In this document: positions 44,863 through 57,024 of the stretch, piece after piece
Layout: every line of letters starts with the position of its first letter
Position numbering within the stretch: the stretch's first letter is position 1
Position numbers and translations under genes: made by a program
The notes under the pieces: model-generated
Seen by the model: the letters and a program-made list of their open reading frames with translations, nothing else
What the model was told of the DNA's origin: nothing
Databases searched by the model: none
NCBI RefSeq assembly: GCF_029867415.1
Contig: NW_026705190.1
Span: forward strand, 558,001-622,000
Direction: 5' to 3'
Source of the DNA: Vicia villosa
Taxonomy: Eukaryota > Streptophyta > Magnoliopsida > Fabales > Fabaceae
Length of the DNA: 64,000 nucleotides

Positions 44863-45309
44863 ATGGTCGGCCAGTTGGCCAGGTTATCAATGAGTTTATT
44901 CCCTTTGGTATGCGATATGTGTGTGAAACACTGTCGGTACTCCGTGTTCTTCTAACTATTTTCCCTGTAGAGATGGGATTGAAACAAGTGGGGGAGAAGG
45001 TTATGTTTCTCTGAGATGGTTCAGGTGTGAACAGCTGGTTCAGTGTGCCGTGAGTGGCATGAGTGCAATTGTTGGCGAGACTATTTTGTTTCTCGGTTTC
45101 ATAGGAAGTATGGATTCAAGGCTCTTGTTTGTTGGCTATGGTGCTTTGGTGGTTTTGAGCACAAGTTTGAAGGGAACGCTGATTTGGTTGGGTAACGATG
45201 GTTTATGCTACCATCATGGTTTTCGGCTACCTATTGACAAATTGAGGAACTGATCACCCTTAATCTCTTGTTGATAGTAGACGGGATCGTGTTGAACGAG
45301 ATAGACTTG
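44863..45309 (+). other. Leader and rearranged remnant of element G
   Basis: 447 bases of leader-like sequence without a recognisable gag. The whole gag and most of protease are missing, so a large internal deletion lies here. Confidence 0.55.
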
Positions 45310-46052
45310 TCTTTCCAGCTTGATAGGATGTAAAGTGAATAAGTCTGTGCAAAATGGTGTTGTGTTGTTGGCAACTTTGAATGTTCATGAGAAGAGAATA
45401 ATTGAAGAATTGCCAATAGTTTGTGATTTTGCGGAGGTATTTCCTGAAGATGTAAGTGATTTACCGCAAGAACGTGAAGTTGAGTTTTCAATTGATTTAG
45501 TTCCTGGAATTAGTCCTGTTTCGATGGCTCCGTATCGGATGTCAGCTTCCGAGTTGAAAGAGTTGAAGAGTCAACTTGAATATTTACTTTAGAAGAAGTT
45601 TATTCTTCCTAGTGTGTCACCGTGGGGAGCACCTGTTTGTTGGTTAAGAAGAAGGAAGGTTCTATGAGACTTTGTGTTGATTATAGACAATTGAACAAAG
45701 TGATGATTAAGAACAAGTATCCACTTCTGAGGATTGATGAGTTAATGGGTGCTCGTGTGTTCAGTGAGATTGATTTGAGATCTGGGTATCGTCAGATTCG
45801 TGTGAAGGCGGAGGATATTCAGAAAACTGCTTTTAGAACGAGGTATGGACACTATGAGTATTCTGTGATGCCGTTTAGTGTGACTAATGCACCTGGATAA
45901 GTTTGTGGTTGTGTTCATCGATGATATTTGGATTTATTCTAAAAGTGAAGATGATTATGCTGAGCATTTGAGGATTGTGTTATCGATGTTGAAAGATAAG
46001 AAGTTGTTTGCTAAGCTTTCTAAGTGTGAATTTTGGTTGAGTGAAGTGAGTT
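45310..46052 (+). pseudogene. Chromovirus (Tekay-like) protease/RT linker and RT fragment
   Basis: Conceptual frames give [20 protein letters not shown] and [19 protein letters not shown], then [40 protein letters not shown] and [11 protein letters not shown] with KLSKCEFWL. This is unmistakably Ty3/gypsy RT. Breaks are a TAG at 45590-45592, a frameshift near 45640 and a deletion after TNAPG at 45895 that also shifts frame. The sequence stops abruptly after WLSEVS at about 46052. No RNase H or integrase follows. It is non-functional. Confidence 0.9.
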
Positions 46053-46474
46053 ATGCACATAATTCTCTCTTTTCTCTTTCTTATTCCACGTTAAGCATAT
46101 AATTAAAAATAAATAAATTTAATTAAATCATTCTAATAATAACTTTCTCCACGTTTCTCTCTTTCTCTTTTTTCTTCCACATTCCTCTCATTCTTTCTGT
46201 AATCAATTTCACTCTTCCATTATTCTTTCCCCACACTATTCATCTATCCAAGACTGATGCTTATACTTTCACAAATCTGATCTCAGAAACGATATTTGCA
46301 TATCTATACACACATAAGGTTAAACCCTGAAATAATCATCTTCTTTTTCTTTTATTTTTTTGGTGATTATGCCTATTTTCCAATTTTTTTCTCATCGCTT
46401 TTTCTTTAAATATTAAATTTAAGTAGAATAACTTATGGACTTCTGTTGTTTGTATTATTATTACAGATTAAGAG
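46053..46474 (+). other. 5' flank and possible 5'UTR/intron of the FRS pseudogene
   Basis: Pyrimidine-rich (TTTCTCTCTTTCTCTTTTTT at about 46155) with TATTATTATTACAG immediately before the ATG region, which looks like an intron acceptor. No reading frame. Confidence 0.5.
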
Positions 46475-47340
46475 ATGCAAAACATACATGAAGATTCAAC
46501 CATAGTTAGCCCTGATGACATGCTTGAAAGTGTTGCTGGTATTGATCCTCTCGATAGCAGACTACCATCAGAGCCCCCCCCCCCCCCGCCTTAGAGCCAT
46601 ACGAAGGAATGGAGTTTGCATCAATTGAATGGGCAAGAATTTACTACACAAGGTATGCTAAGAACAAAGGTTTTAGCCTTCGTATGGGTCGTGTTACTAA
46701 ATTCAAGAACAAATAGGTCGAGAATTTCTTTGTTCAAAGGAGGGATTTTGGGCAAAAATATATGTGAAAGAAGAAAGTAATAGTATTATCGTACACAGTG
46801 AAACAAGGGTAGGATGCAAGGCAATGCTATATATATAAAAAAATGGAGAAATATGGGTTGTTTCAAGATTTGTAAGGGACCATAATCATGAACTATTTTC
46901 TCCTAAAAGTTCACAGTTTCTTCGAGTACATAGAAAGAAGACTAAAGTGCAAAAAAAACTTATTGATGTGTTGTATGATTCTGGTTTAGGCCCGAGTAAA
47001 ATAAGATTTGTCTTATGTACTAAAAGTGGTGGTGTTTATAATGTTAGATTTAGTCAACAAGATGTTATCAATTACTTAACTGAAAAGATACAAAAGAAGT
47101 TAGAAAATGGAGATGCTCAAATGATGTTATCATACTTTAAAAGTTGTCAATTGAAGAATCCAGGGTTTTCTATGCTTTTCAAATGGACGTTGATGGAAGA
47201 TTAGCAAATTGTTTTCGGTTTGATTCAAGGTCCAAAATGGTATACAAATACTTTGGTGATGTTGTTACTTTTGATCCAACATACTTGACAAATATCGTTG
47301 AAGTGTCACCACATGCTGTTGATACATGAAGTTAATACAA
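46475..47340 (+). pseudogene. FAR1/FHY3-related (FRS) transcription-factor-type pseudogene fragment
   Basis: From ATG at 46475 the translation contains PYEGMEFASIEWARIYYTRY and KNKGFSLRMGR, matching the FAR1 DNA-binding domain start. In shifted frames it continues with WVVSRFVRDHNHEL, LRVHRKKTKVQKKLIDVLYD, SGLGPSKIRFVL, then GDAQMMLSYFKS and DGRLANCFRFDSRSKMVYKY with YFGDVVTFDPTYLTN, the approach to the MULE-derived domain. Breaks: TAG at about 46716, several frameshifts near 46760-46830 and 47150, and no transposase-like core or SWIM zinc finger afterwards. Family members are domesticated Mutator transposases acting in light signalling; a transposon origin is possible too. Confidence 0.85.
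46574..46587. repeat. Poly-C run of 14 in FRS pseudogene
   Basis: C14 encoding a proline run. Its length is a likely assembly or sequencing error point and may contribute to apparent frameshifts. Confidence 0.9.
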
Positions 47341-47609
47341 ATGCTAGAGCAAGAGAAGTTAATGTGGCATTCACTGCTTTGCTTGCCTTTCAATTTTAAT
47401 TAATAATTTTTAAGGACTTCACCAAAAATGGTTAGACAGGTAGCCCTTGGACAACCTTCAATATAAACTTGAATGTAGATCCAGAATATTCTCAAGGAAG
47501 ACATAGTTTGCAAAATATGAATCTAGCTAAACCATAAGAAATTACATTATTTATTTTAAATAAAAATGTTAAAAAATAAAAAAAAATTAGATAAATAATT
47601 TATTATTTT
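47341..47609. other. Unassigned sequence after FRS fragment
   Basis: AT-rich, no gene seen. It may include decayed FRS sequence, but no motif is convincing. Confidence 0.4.
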
Positions 47610-48300
47610 GTAGATAAAAATATTTAGATCAATAATAGATTTTTTTCCCGTATACCATTTTTGGATCAAACATATTTAATCATAAATACTATTTCTCGTA
47701 TATAAAAATATTTAGATCAATAATAGATTTTTCCTCTATACAGACCTCATTTTTGTTTAGGTATCATTTACAAAAATATTTAGATCAATATTAAATTTCG
47801 TATATAAAAATATTTAGATCAATAATAGATTATTTTCCCGTATACCATTTTGGAATTAAAAAAATATTTGGATCATAAATACTAACATTTTTTGTATATA
47901 AAAATATTTAGATCAATAATAGATTTTTTCCCCGTATACAAACTTCATTTTGTTTAGGTATCATTTACAAAAATATTTGAATCAATAGTAAATTTCGTAT
48001 ATAAAAATATTTAGATCAATAGTTGATTTTTTCCTGTATATCATTTTTGAATAAAAAATATTTGGATCATAAATACCATTTTTCATAAATAATAAATTTG
48101 TTCTGTATACAAATATTTTTTTATTTAGGTATCATTTATAAAAATATTTGGATGAATATTAAATTTTCGTATATAAAAATATTTAGATCAATAATAGATT
48201 TTTTGAATAAATTTTTCCCGTATATCATTTTTTATTAAAAAATATTTCAATCATAAATACCATTTTTCGTATATAAAAAAAATATATCAATAATAGATGT
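47610..48300. repeat. AT-rich higher-order tandem repeat
   Basis: TATATAAAAATATTTAGATC occurs at least six times, alternating with half-units of GGTATCATTTACAAAAATAT and TTGGATCATAAATAC type. Half-units are about 50-100 bp and the compound period is near 200 bp, degenerate. Confidence 0.82.
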
Positions 48301-48689
48301 TTTTGTGAAAGAAAGAGGTGAGAAAGTGATGAAAGAGAAAAAAATAGAGAATTGAGAGATATTTGATAAGTTTGATAAAATATAAGAACTTTATGGTGCA
48401 AAGACCAAAAAACCACAATTTTAGTGTGGTGGCAAAAAATCAAATAAGCATATTTTTGACTTTTCCACAACCATTAATTTTCTTATATTATAGATGTCTT
48501 TTCACCTTTTTACTTCTCACTCATGCAGTATCCAAAATATAGTTATATAAACATGGTTAACATAAGAAAAGACTATTGGTCAATAAAAATGAGAATGAAA
48601 GTAAAAAAGAAGAAGAAAAAACATAACGAGAACATTCAAGTTTAAATAAAATAAAATATATTAAAAATTAAAATTAACTAAAAACAAAA
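48301..48689. other. AT-rich spacer
   Basis: No gene or repeat recognised. It contains scattered GAAAGAGAAAAAAATAG type purine tracts. Confidence 0.4.
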
Positions 48690-49182
48690 ATGAAGGGGAG
48701 CGGAAAGAATAATAGTCGAACGCGCATTTGTTCAGAAAAATAAAATAAACATACTATCATGATCTACGCGCGACAAAGTTTAAAAAAAGTGTTCAGAAAA
48801 GTTTAAAATCACAAATAAAAATACCCAGTTAAATAGATCCTAACAGGTAAAAAATGCAACCACAAACAGTGTTGAAAAAATAAATCAAGCACACCAAAAT
48901 AAACTACACGTCGCGTAGTTTCATAAAATGGCCAGTTAAAGATCAGAACTCAAAATATTTTGCCTGCTAATTTCTGCACTATGTACAGCCATTTTTACAG
49001 GTCTGCCTATAGAACTAAAATTTCATTCTAAAGCCAGTAGAATGATTCAAAAAGACGCCTGAGGCGCTGAAAATACATAAAATGTAATGAAATGTGATTT
49101 TCAGTTATTTTTTATTTTAAAATGATGCAAATGTGAAGTTGTAAAAGAGGTGGATCTTAGGGTCAAAAATTGGGGTACAACA
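48690..49182 (-). repeat. LTR fragment of another Tat-type element, minus strand
   Basis: Ends AAAAATTGGGGTACAACA at 49182, the reverse complement of an LTR start TGTTGTACCCC, and is followed by a Tat PPT. The end phrase matches that of element B (AAAAATTGGGGTGCGACA). The left limit is not determined. Confidence 0.65.
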
Positions 49183-49742
49183 GCTGCCCCTATTTAAGTT
49201 CCTGATACAAGAATGCTCGACTCCGACTTTTGCAGAAAATGGTAACAAAGTGACCCAACTAGGGCTGAGATAAATGATGCACTGGGGAAGAGATTGTAAC
49301 TCTATTATGGGGAAGAAGCTTAAATCCACTGGCAAAATGAGACATGGTACCCCGACTTTTACTAAAGGTGGACCACCAACTCTTTGTTGTTCTTGGATTC
49401 TCACAAAACAGGTTTTCATAATAAATCTTGGGAAAACATTGTAACAAGCTTGGTAAATTCCGGATTTTCACATAATGATTCATGTGCAAATGGAAATCTC
49501 TGTAACACAAAGCAAGGGTTATGGCTTCACTCATAACACAAAGGTTGAGCAATTTTAGATTCTCACAGAACAAAAAAATTCTGGGAATATTTTTTTGGAG
49601 AAGAGGTATGTTATGGATTCTCTCATAACAAGGATGAAAGGAGTTTTGGGTTCTCTCAAAGTGAACTACACAAAAAAAATTGTAATTGTGATTGAGTTTC
49701 TGAAGAACTACACACAAAAAAACCTCTCTTAAATCTCTTCAG
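49183..49742 (-). other. PPT and tail remnant of a Tat-type element
   Basis: Begins GCTGCCCCTATTTAAGTTCC (minus strand PPT AAATAGGGGCAGC). The rest contains diverged short repeats around TCTCATAACA and TTCTCACA. No gene. The last bases may instead belong to a copia LTR ending at the PBS beside it. Confidence 0.6.
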
Positions 49743-49754
49743 TGGTATCAGAGT
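49743..49754 (+). other. Possible copia primer binding site
   Basis: TGGTATCAGAGT after CTCTTCAG, a common copia LTR/PBS junction form. It is probably the 5' start of the decayed copia element whose pol lies at 50850. Confidence 0.5.
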
Positions 49755-50849
49755 CTGATTTTGATTAAGTCATTAAATTCTAATATGATTTATTCACAAT
49801 AACATTATTTATATATTGATATAATCATAATCATGGTAATATATTTTTAATTTCATTAAAATATGTTTAATCTCATATAATTCCAAAATATTTGAAGTGA
49901 TTTCTATTCGTTGAAATAGTATATTGTGATGCATAAAAATTGACTGAAACAATTATGCACCATTTTGTTAACAAAATCAGTATGCTATAAATTTATCAGA
50001 TTGAATGTTGTTCTAACATAATGCGTAAATGTAGTACTTTTTGGTTGAAATCAATTTGTTTTAAATTTTGATTCAAATTTGACAATATAAAATTATTTAA
50101 TGATATTAATGTTAATAAAAAAAATTAATAAACTTGTAAGATATTTATTTGAATTTGTATTGTATAATTAATATTATTATTTATATAATTATATCATATC
50201 AGTTCTACAAAACTTTATTATTTTTAACTAATTTAATATTAAAATTTAAAAATAATATATTGAATTGCTAATGTTTATTAATGTCAGATTTTAATTAAAC
50301 AATTAAATTATTTTAGAATTTAATTGTTTTTATATATAGAATTAAATATATTGAATTGTCAATGAACAAATATTTATTTTCTTTAATTTTAGTTTCTTTT
50401 TATTAAGTCATATTTTATGCATAAAATTTGTGGATTTATTCATATTTATTGAATATTTTTTGTATTCCAAACTTTATATACATAAAGCGTAAGAAAATGT
50501 AGTAATGTGTTTTATGTACTGTGGTTATTAACAAATTTTAGAAATTGTTGATTTAGATATCGAAATTGTAATTAAATTGTATGCCATCAATTTTTAAGAA
50601 TATATTTTATATAAATAATTTTATTATTTACTATGAATTGAATCAAATTAGAAGAATAGAATCATATGTAGTATTGTAAACCAGAAGTTTACACATCACA
50701 CGCAAGTATATTGTTGGCAAAGTTGGTTGGGTCATCTTAAATGTATTATGATACGAGAATTAGTTTTGAAGAACCAGAAGTTTCTTTAATCCAATAAAAA
50801 TTTGTGTGTTTCCAAAGAAAAATTTGAGAAATTGAGTTTTTATGACAAT
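49755..50849. other. AT-rich spacer, probably decayed element interior
   Basis: Very AT-rich with stops in every frame. No feature can be supported. Confidence 0.4.
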
Positions 50850-51647
50850 TTTGAGGATACAATTTGAGCAAATAATCAAATACTAGATTGCAGCCCAGTA
50901 GGATGATTACCACTTGATAAATTAATTTTCTCAATATTAGGAAGAGAGAATAATCAGCTAAAATCATGAACAAGAAGTTCAAATGAACAATTTTAGATCT
51001 TGATCCTCGTACAAAACAATATGAACAAGAAGTTTGAAAGATTATTCATTTGCAAATTTTATACAACCAATTACAGTCGCTAATACTACAATAGAAGTGA
51101 ATTCTCCTGTTGGATAATCTAATATAGCAAATGAATTGAAACCATGCATGAAGCATGATAGGAAAGTCGGTTCCAATTATTAATAATCCTCTACCAAGTA
51201 AATAGCTAAAATTAAAGATGACCCAAGTTAGGATGTATAAAATCTAAAAGAATCTTCGGACATAATAAACATTTCATCTCCAGAAGAAATTGATCAAGTA
51301 CATGAAACTTATGAAAATAAAGAGATCTCGATAAATTATGTCCAAAATGGAATATAATGGAACCGACACGAAGTCGACATTGATGATATTTTTTGTACAA
51401 TATAGCGCTAAATGTTATAAATGACAAAGAGGATCATGAGTCAAAGTCTATTAAAGATTGTAGACTAAGTGAGAAATGGCCAAAATGAATATATTCAATT
51501 GAATAAGATATAAACTCACTTTACAAGTGACTCAATTTTGGACCTGTAGTCTGAACACCTCAAGGTCTGAAATCAATGGGATATAAATGAGTTTTTGTGA
51601 AAAAACAAAATAAGAATGTAAAGTTTGATTTGTTGCTCAATGATTCT
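50850..51647 (+). pseudogene. Decayed Ty1/copia pol (integrase C-terminus to start of RT)
   Basis: With many stops and frameshifts, fragments line up with plant copia pol. Between 51060 and 51210 there is an SNIA segment followed by a KVGS-type Lys/Arg stretch. Then come EISINYVQNG with WNRHEVDIDDIF (about 51325-51410), a Trp/Lys region before RT (about 51470) and GYK.VFVKKQNKN leading to VAQ-like GTTGCTCAA at 51632. It ends exactly at 51647 where a Tekay-like LTR begins. Old and non-functional. Confidence 0.7.
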
Positions 51648-52351
51648 TGTAACACCCTTCTAAACCCCGCGGCAATTAAACAATTTAAAATCATAGTAAC
51701 ATGCACAAGGGCGTCACAATTCATAATAAAATAACATCATCAGTCGTACGTCATGCATTCACGGAAGAAACATCTTAACATAACTCATAAGATAAATATC
51801 TCATGTTTACACAGCGGAATAAATCATCAAAACTAGCATTACATCATCAATGCTTTCAATCATCAAAATAAATTAAATAAAACAGAGTTATTATCATAAA
51901 CAGTAAAACAACGTTTCCTCCAGTGTTACATCTATCAGAGCATGACCCGACGCTAAACAACATATCGACTCATGAGCTAATCCTCACCGAGTCAGGGCCG
52001 CTATCCTCAATCTGAAAAATATAGTGTAAGGGTGAGTCTCATTCGCAATTAACAAATATTATTGCATTACAAATAACAACACATCAATAGTTATATTGTT
52101 CACCCAATTCATCTATATTCAGATAATCTATCATTCACACAATCACATAATACCAAAACATAACAATGAAATACATTCAGTCATGTTATCAAGTTCATGC
52201 ATATGAATGCAACTGACTCTATGCATGTGGTACCAAACATCATCAATGAGAATCACCCACCGACCGATCTAACATCATCCAGATACGGCCCTGCCAGCAC
52301 AGATTCCACACAATGGGAATCTTTCCCTTCACTGAATCCTCTCATCATTAG
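51648..52351 (-). repeat. Tekay-like LTR fragment inserted in copia relic
   Basis: Starts TGTAACACCCTTCTAAACCC, the reverse complement of the Tekay-type LTR end GGGTGTTACA seen at 44846. No PBS adjoins it, so it is the outer end of a 3' LTR or a solo LTR. Truncated by the insertion of element F at 52352. Confidence 0.65.
52347..52351. repeat. Presumed left target-site duplication ATTAG of element F
   Basis: Five bases directly before the LTR start. The right copy is beyond the window. Confidence 0.5.
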
Positions 52352-52864
52352 TGTTATACCCCAAAATTTGCCCACATCTTTTTTTCAAGAAAACTCCAAT
52401 CTGAAAATTAAGAGTCTCATATAATTATGGATTATTTCAACAAATATCCTAACATATGAAACACTTAGTTTTTAGAATTTTTCTTATACAGTAATTTGGC
52501 CTGCAGTTGAATTTGATCTTACGCAAACGCCAAATACTGTTTATTACTTCACACATGCTATTTATTTATTTACAGATAAATAGTACTGACACAATTGGTA
52601 CAGAGTTAAATCTTTTTGCAGGCGCAGAATCAGGAAAATCAGACTGTACTGGTAACAAGTAGATTATTATTATCTTTTGTTTCCCACTAATTTTTGTACT
52701 ATATTCCATTATTTTCAAAAATCTTTTCAAATCTCTTTTTCAAAAATCAAATCTCTCTTTTTCCCAACACTATCTCCACTTTCTTTCAAATCTTATTTCC
52801 ACTCAAATTTTCCTTTTGTACGGAATCACATCATTCCCCAACGTCTCTATCCTTCTTTCCATTC

Positions 52865-52872
52865 TATAAATA
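52865..52872 (+). promoter_or_regulatory. TATA box upstream of microprotein ORF
   Basis: TATAAATA about 100 bases before the ATG at 52968, followed by a CT-rich leader typical of plant 5'UTRs. It is nearly 1.9 kb upstream of the LTR's own TATA. Confidence 0.6.
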
Positions 52873-52967
52873 CCTCTCATTTTTTTTTCATAAAAATCTC
52901 ACATCAAATTCTAATTCATCTCTCAAATTTCTACTTCATAATCCATCCTTTCTTCTTCCCCGACAAA

Positions 52968-53135
52968 ATGGCGAAGCGGTGGGAAACGTGTTTTCTTATG
53001 GTCATCACCATTGCTATGGTGATCATGTCTTTCTTCTGTCTACATAGCCCGGAACACTGTGGACCTGGGATGCTTATGCTCCCAATCATCTACATGTTAC
53101 TATTTGTAGCATGGGTTATCAATCGTCATTCTTAA
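52968..53135 (+). CDS. Putative 55-aa two-helix membrane microprotein inside LTR of F
   Basis: The start is chosen because AAAATGG is a good plant context and the TATA box (52865) and CT-rich leader lie just upstream; the longer frame from 52677 runs through the TATA box and is unlikely. The 55-residue product has an N-terminal MAKRW, hydrophobic helix 1 (about residues 8-25), a short turn with HSPEHCGPG (26-34), helix 2 (35-51) and a basic end NRHS. Lys/Arg at both ends predict both termini in the cytosol. No family is recognised. It may be a captured cellular fragment or an element-specific gene, or a chance ORF. Confidence 0.5.
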   Translation: MAKRWETCFLMVITIAMVIMSFFCLHSPEHCGPGMLMLPIIYMLLFVAWVINRHS

Positions 53136-54749
53136 AATTTGCCGTATTTCTTATTTCTTAAATGTACCGTTTATTCGTCGTACTGTTCAATATAGTATGT
53201 AATATTTGTACTGTCAGTATTAAATATTGTACTACTTGTCATAATATTGCTTAATTACTCAGATAATATTTTATGTGTTTTCTGCCAGTCAAATATTCAT
53301 TTTTCTGTGCATTAAATGATTTTCAGGGTTATTATCGGTAATTTTGCCCGCATACAGTAAATATTAGTTATTTATTATGTCTGTGTTTTTCTAACAAGTC
53401 ATGTAAATAAACTTTCATTTTTCACATAAAACATAAAACAAAAACAACAAAAAAAGAAAATTAACTTTGACTGTTGATTTTTCACTCTAACTGCTACGTC
53501 AATACCTGAACAGTCAGTTGACAGCCAAACTGCTGGCAGTACAATTCTCAGTGTTTTGTACCATCAATCAAATCAATCTTTCACAATTCAAAATTCCAAG
53601 ATTTTTGTTCTAGAAGTCTTCTGAATATCACGCGATTAGCAGAGACTCAGCACTGCACAAAAATCAGGTACGCTTAACTGTCTCCTACATAAACAGTCCC
53701 TGACTAGGGTTTTCTTGTTTTTACAGGAGAAACAAGTTTTTGAGAGCTCAAATGGATTTCATACACATCCATATATCTCAAAGTACCATCATACAAATTT
53801 TCAAACTTCAATTCACTCAGACGCACCGTCAGCAGCTCAAACAGTCAACAGACGACCCGTTTGACCAAAAAAGTCAACAGATAGTCAAAAATGAAATTTT
53901 TTGTCAAAGTCCATATTTTGTCAAAGGATTCATCATTTGATCATTGGATGATCATAATTCATCAAGGAAAGATCAAAAATCAACAAAACCCTAAGATTCA
54001 AAATTAGGGTTTTTACCTGAAAAGTCAACTCAACTTTGACTGGTCATAACTCTCTCATCCTTCATCCAAAAAATTCAAACCAAATCTCATTTTGAAGGAA
54101 ATTCAATTATCTTTCAAATGCAATTGATCCCATGGTCATTGCATTCACCATTTGAAAAATATGACCAAAGACATTACAGGTCATTTTCAAAGTCAACAAA
54201 AAGACACTTTTTTCAAAAGGACACACAAGGAGCATCAAAAATCATTTTGACATGAGACCAAAGACATTGGTTAGAGGACTCTTTGAGGTTTCCAAAAAGT
54301 GCAAGATCTCCTTCATATGACAAAAATTGAGGGATTTACACCTTGTTGAAGTTGGCTAAATTTTGGGAAAATGCATGAAATCAACATTGCTCAAAAATGT
54401 ATTTTTTCCAAATGGGGCCAAGTTTTCATGGTTCAAACATCTTTGCCATGTTATTATGGGCCTCCCACGACCAAGACAAGGCCCACACCTTTTTTATCCA
54501 TTTTTGGCATAATTTTATCTTATTTTAAGATTAAATTAAAAGGAAAATGAATGGATAAAGAGTAGCTTACAAATCAAGCATGACTCACCCAAGGAGTCTT
54601 CATTTTTCTGCAGCCAAATGAGGTACAAGGCAAGAGAAGTAAAGGAGAGCAAGACTTGGTCAAATATTCAAGGATTTTTAATATTTAAAAATCAAACTTT
54701 CAACCAAGCAATCAATACTCTTAGCTTCACTTCCAAGCAGCCTTTGGCC

Positions 54750-54757
54750 TATAAAAG
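54750..54757 (+). promoter_or_regulatory. Putative LTR TATA box of element F
   Basis: GGCCTATAAAAGAAG. The start site would be near 54782, giving a long R-U5 leader. It corresponds to 37413 in C. Confidence 0.65.
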
Positions 54758-57024
54758 AAGTGGAATACATCAACAACAAGACACACGAAATTATAGCAAG
54801 GCATAGCAAGAAAACTCATCAAATTTCTCAAAATTTCCATACACTTTGTAATTTTCAAATTTCATATTCCAATCAATATCAATACAAAACAATCATTCCA
54901 ATCATCTTCTAAGATCATATAAAGTAAGAATGAACCCTTAATATGGTCCCATGAGAGTCGTAACACATGCATAGTGTTCTTCATGTTCATACATAATTAA
55001 TTTTCGTTTTCCTATATTTAATCAACCTCAATGTAATCTAATCATTCCACTGAGTTTATGAGGTCCTATAAGCTAGATCTGGGCCTTAACATGTAAGCTC
55101 CCACGTGAGAATCACTCCATGCCATTAACAAGTGTTCATACGTGCTAAAACTTCAACTCCATCGAATCCATAGCTACAGCTTTCAAACAGCGAAACTAAC
55201 ATCATATTTGGACTCAGAGCATCCTAATTAGGGGATCTGGGTCATTTGTTTTTATTCCTAACGTTTATTTTTGCAGGTGTGGGAAGCTACCAAAAAATGG
55301 CGTTTTTATCATAAAAATAGGGGAGGTTTAAAACCCCCGCTATTTGTTTGAAAAAATAAGAGAGACGGAGGTTGAAGAAGACCACGCGTCCAAGCGTGGT
55401 TCGTCAGTCAAAGCTGACTCTTCCCTCCGCTAGCGTGGCTCTTGATCATTGGCTGGTCAACCAGTCTTCCCATCCACGCGTGCACATGTGGGTCCCAGTC
55501 AGAAAATTTGAATCTCCTTGGATTCAGCACATGTTCCCCACCATCATATCATGCTCCCTCATGATCTGAGCCCTTGGATCATCTCAAATCTTCATCCAAC
55601 GCATCAGATCAAGCTATTCATACCATGGACTCACATGCATACCACACCTGATCATGTATCCTTTTATTTTCTATTTTATTTTAATTTTCTTTGCAAAATT
55701 AATTAAAAATAGTTTTAAAAATCCAAAAAATACACAAAAAATATTTTTAGACTTCTAAAATAATATATTATTTTCTGAAATAAAAATATTTTATTTTTCT
55801 TCAAAATTTCAATATTTTGCATAATTAATTAGTATATATTTATATATTTGCTTTTTAATTATTCTAACCAATCAAAAAGTCATAAAAAAAATTGTTCTTT
55901 ATATAAAATATTGTTTATATATTATAAACTAATTTTGTACATATTTTGAATAATTTTCTCTCTAAGTTTTAATTATTGGTATAATTATTTGCATAATTAT
56001 GTTTTAATTAACTTAAATCAATTTCAAATCAATTCCAAAAATTCCAAAAAATTAGTTTTGTTTTAAAATTAATTGACAAATATTTTGTACATATTTTAAA
56101 CTTAATTTCTAGGTTTAAATCTATTTTCATCTTTTTTCTTCATTTTAATTTAATTAATCATGCATTAATTATAATTAAAAACAATCATAAAAAATCCAAA
56201 AACATGCCTTTTATTTTCCTTGCAATTTAAATTCCTAGATAAATGTATAGGATGTCAAATTCATGTAAATAGGCTAGTTTACATTTCCTGCACAATCGAT
56301 GTAATAGCGTAGATTTACTTTCCGCACTTTACATTTCCGCATTTTAATTTCCAGCAAATATAAACTGCGTGTATGTCAAAGATAAAACTGAACCGTTAGA
56401 TCACTAACTTCAAAGATAAAATATCTGAATCCAAACACAATCACACTTGCACCTTTTAAGGTAATCCCTTCTCATTCTTTTCAAAATCAAAGTCAAAATT
56501 CTACTGTTTCGAGTACAAAATCGAACCTTTTGTTTATATCCGGTGAAAGGATAGATTTTTAAAGGAAATAAGGATAAAGACCTTACAACTCAAGGTAGAC
56601 CTCCTAGTTTGCTTGCTCAAATCAAAACAAACAAAATTCTCATACACTGTTGTTTTTCAAAACAAAACTTTCAAAAAAGACAATACTTTGTATACATCCA
56701 AACACGGATTATTACAAAGTTAACGTTCTTTTCAAAACATCTTTCGAAAGATAAACAAGTATTTTGTATACATCCACACACGGATCATTACAAAATTCAA
56801 TTTACAAAAGTATTTGAAACCACATATGAGCATTCTAAAGCAATTGAAAAGTGATCGAAAAACAAGTGAGCTAAGCAAACTTAAGAGCCCATGGATAACC
56901 ATGGATACAAAGGGTGCTAACACCTTCCCTTTGTATAACCTACCCCCTTACCCAGAATTTCTTAAAGGTCTTTTTTCTGTTTCTTTTATAAACCTTTCCT
57001 TAATTGGATAAAATAAAAGGTCGG

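Noticed and set aside
45050..45253. 67-codon ORF near the G relic as gag
   Set aside because: No zinc knuckle or gag-like pattern. Position after the PBS suggests leader or rearranged sequence, not a gag gene.
52197..52424. 75-codon ORF crossing 52352
   Set aside because: It crosses the junction between the Tekay-like LTR and element F, so it cannot be an original gene.
55372..55706. Two overlapping ORFs in LTR of F
   Set aside because: Located in R-U5 with inverted short repeats (CCACGCG...CGTGG); no start context or domain.
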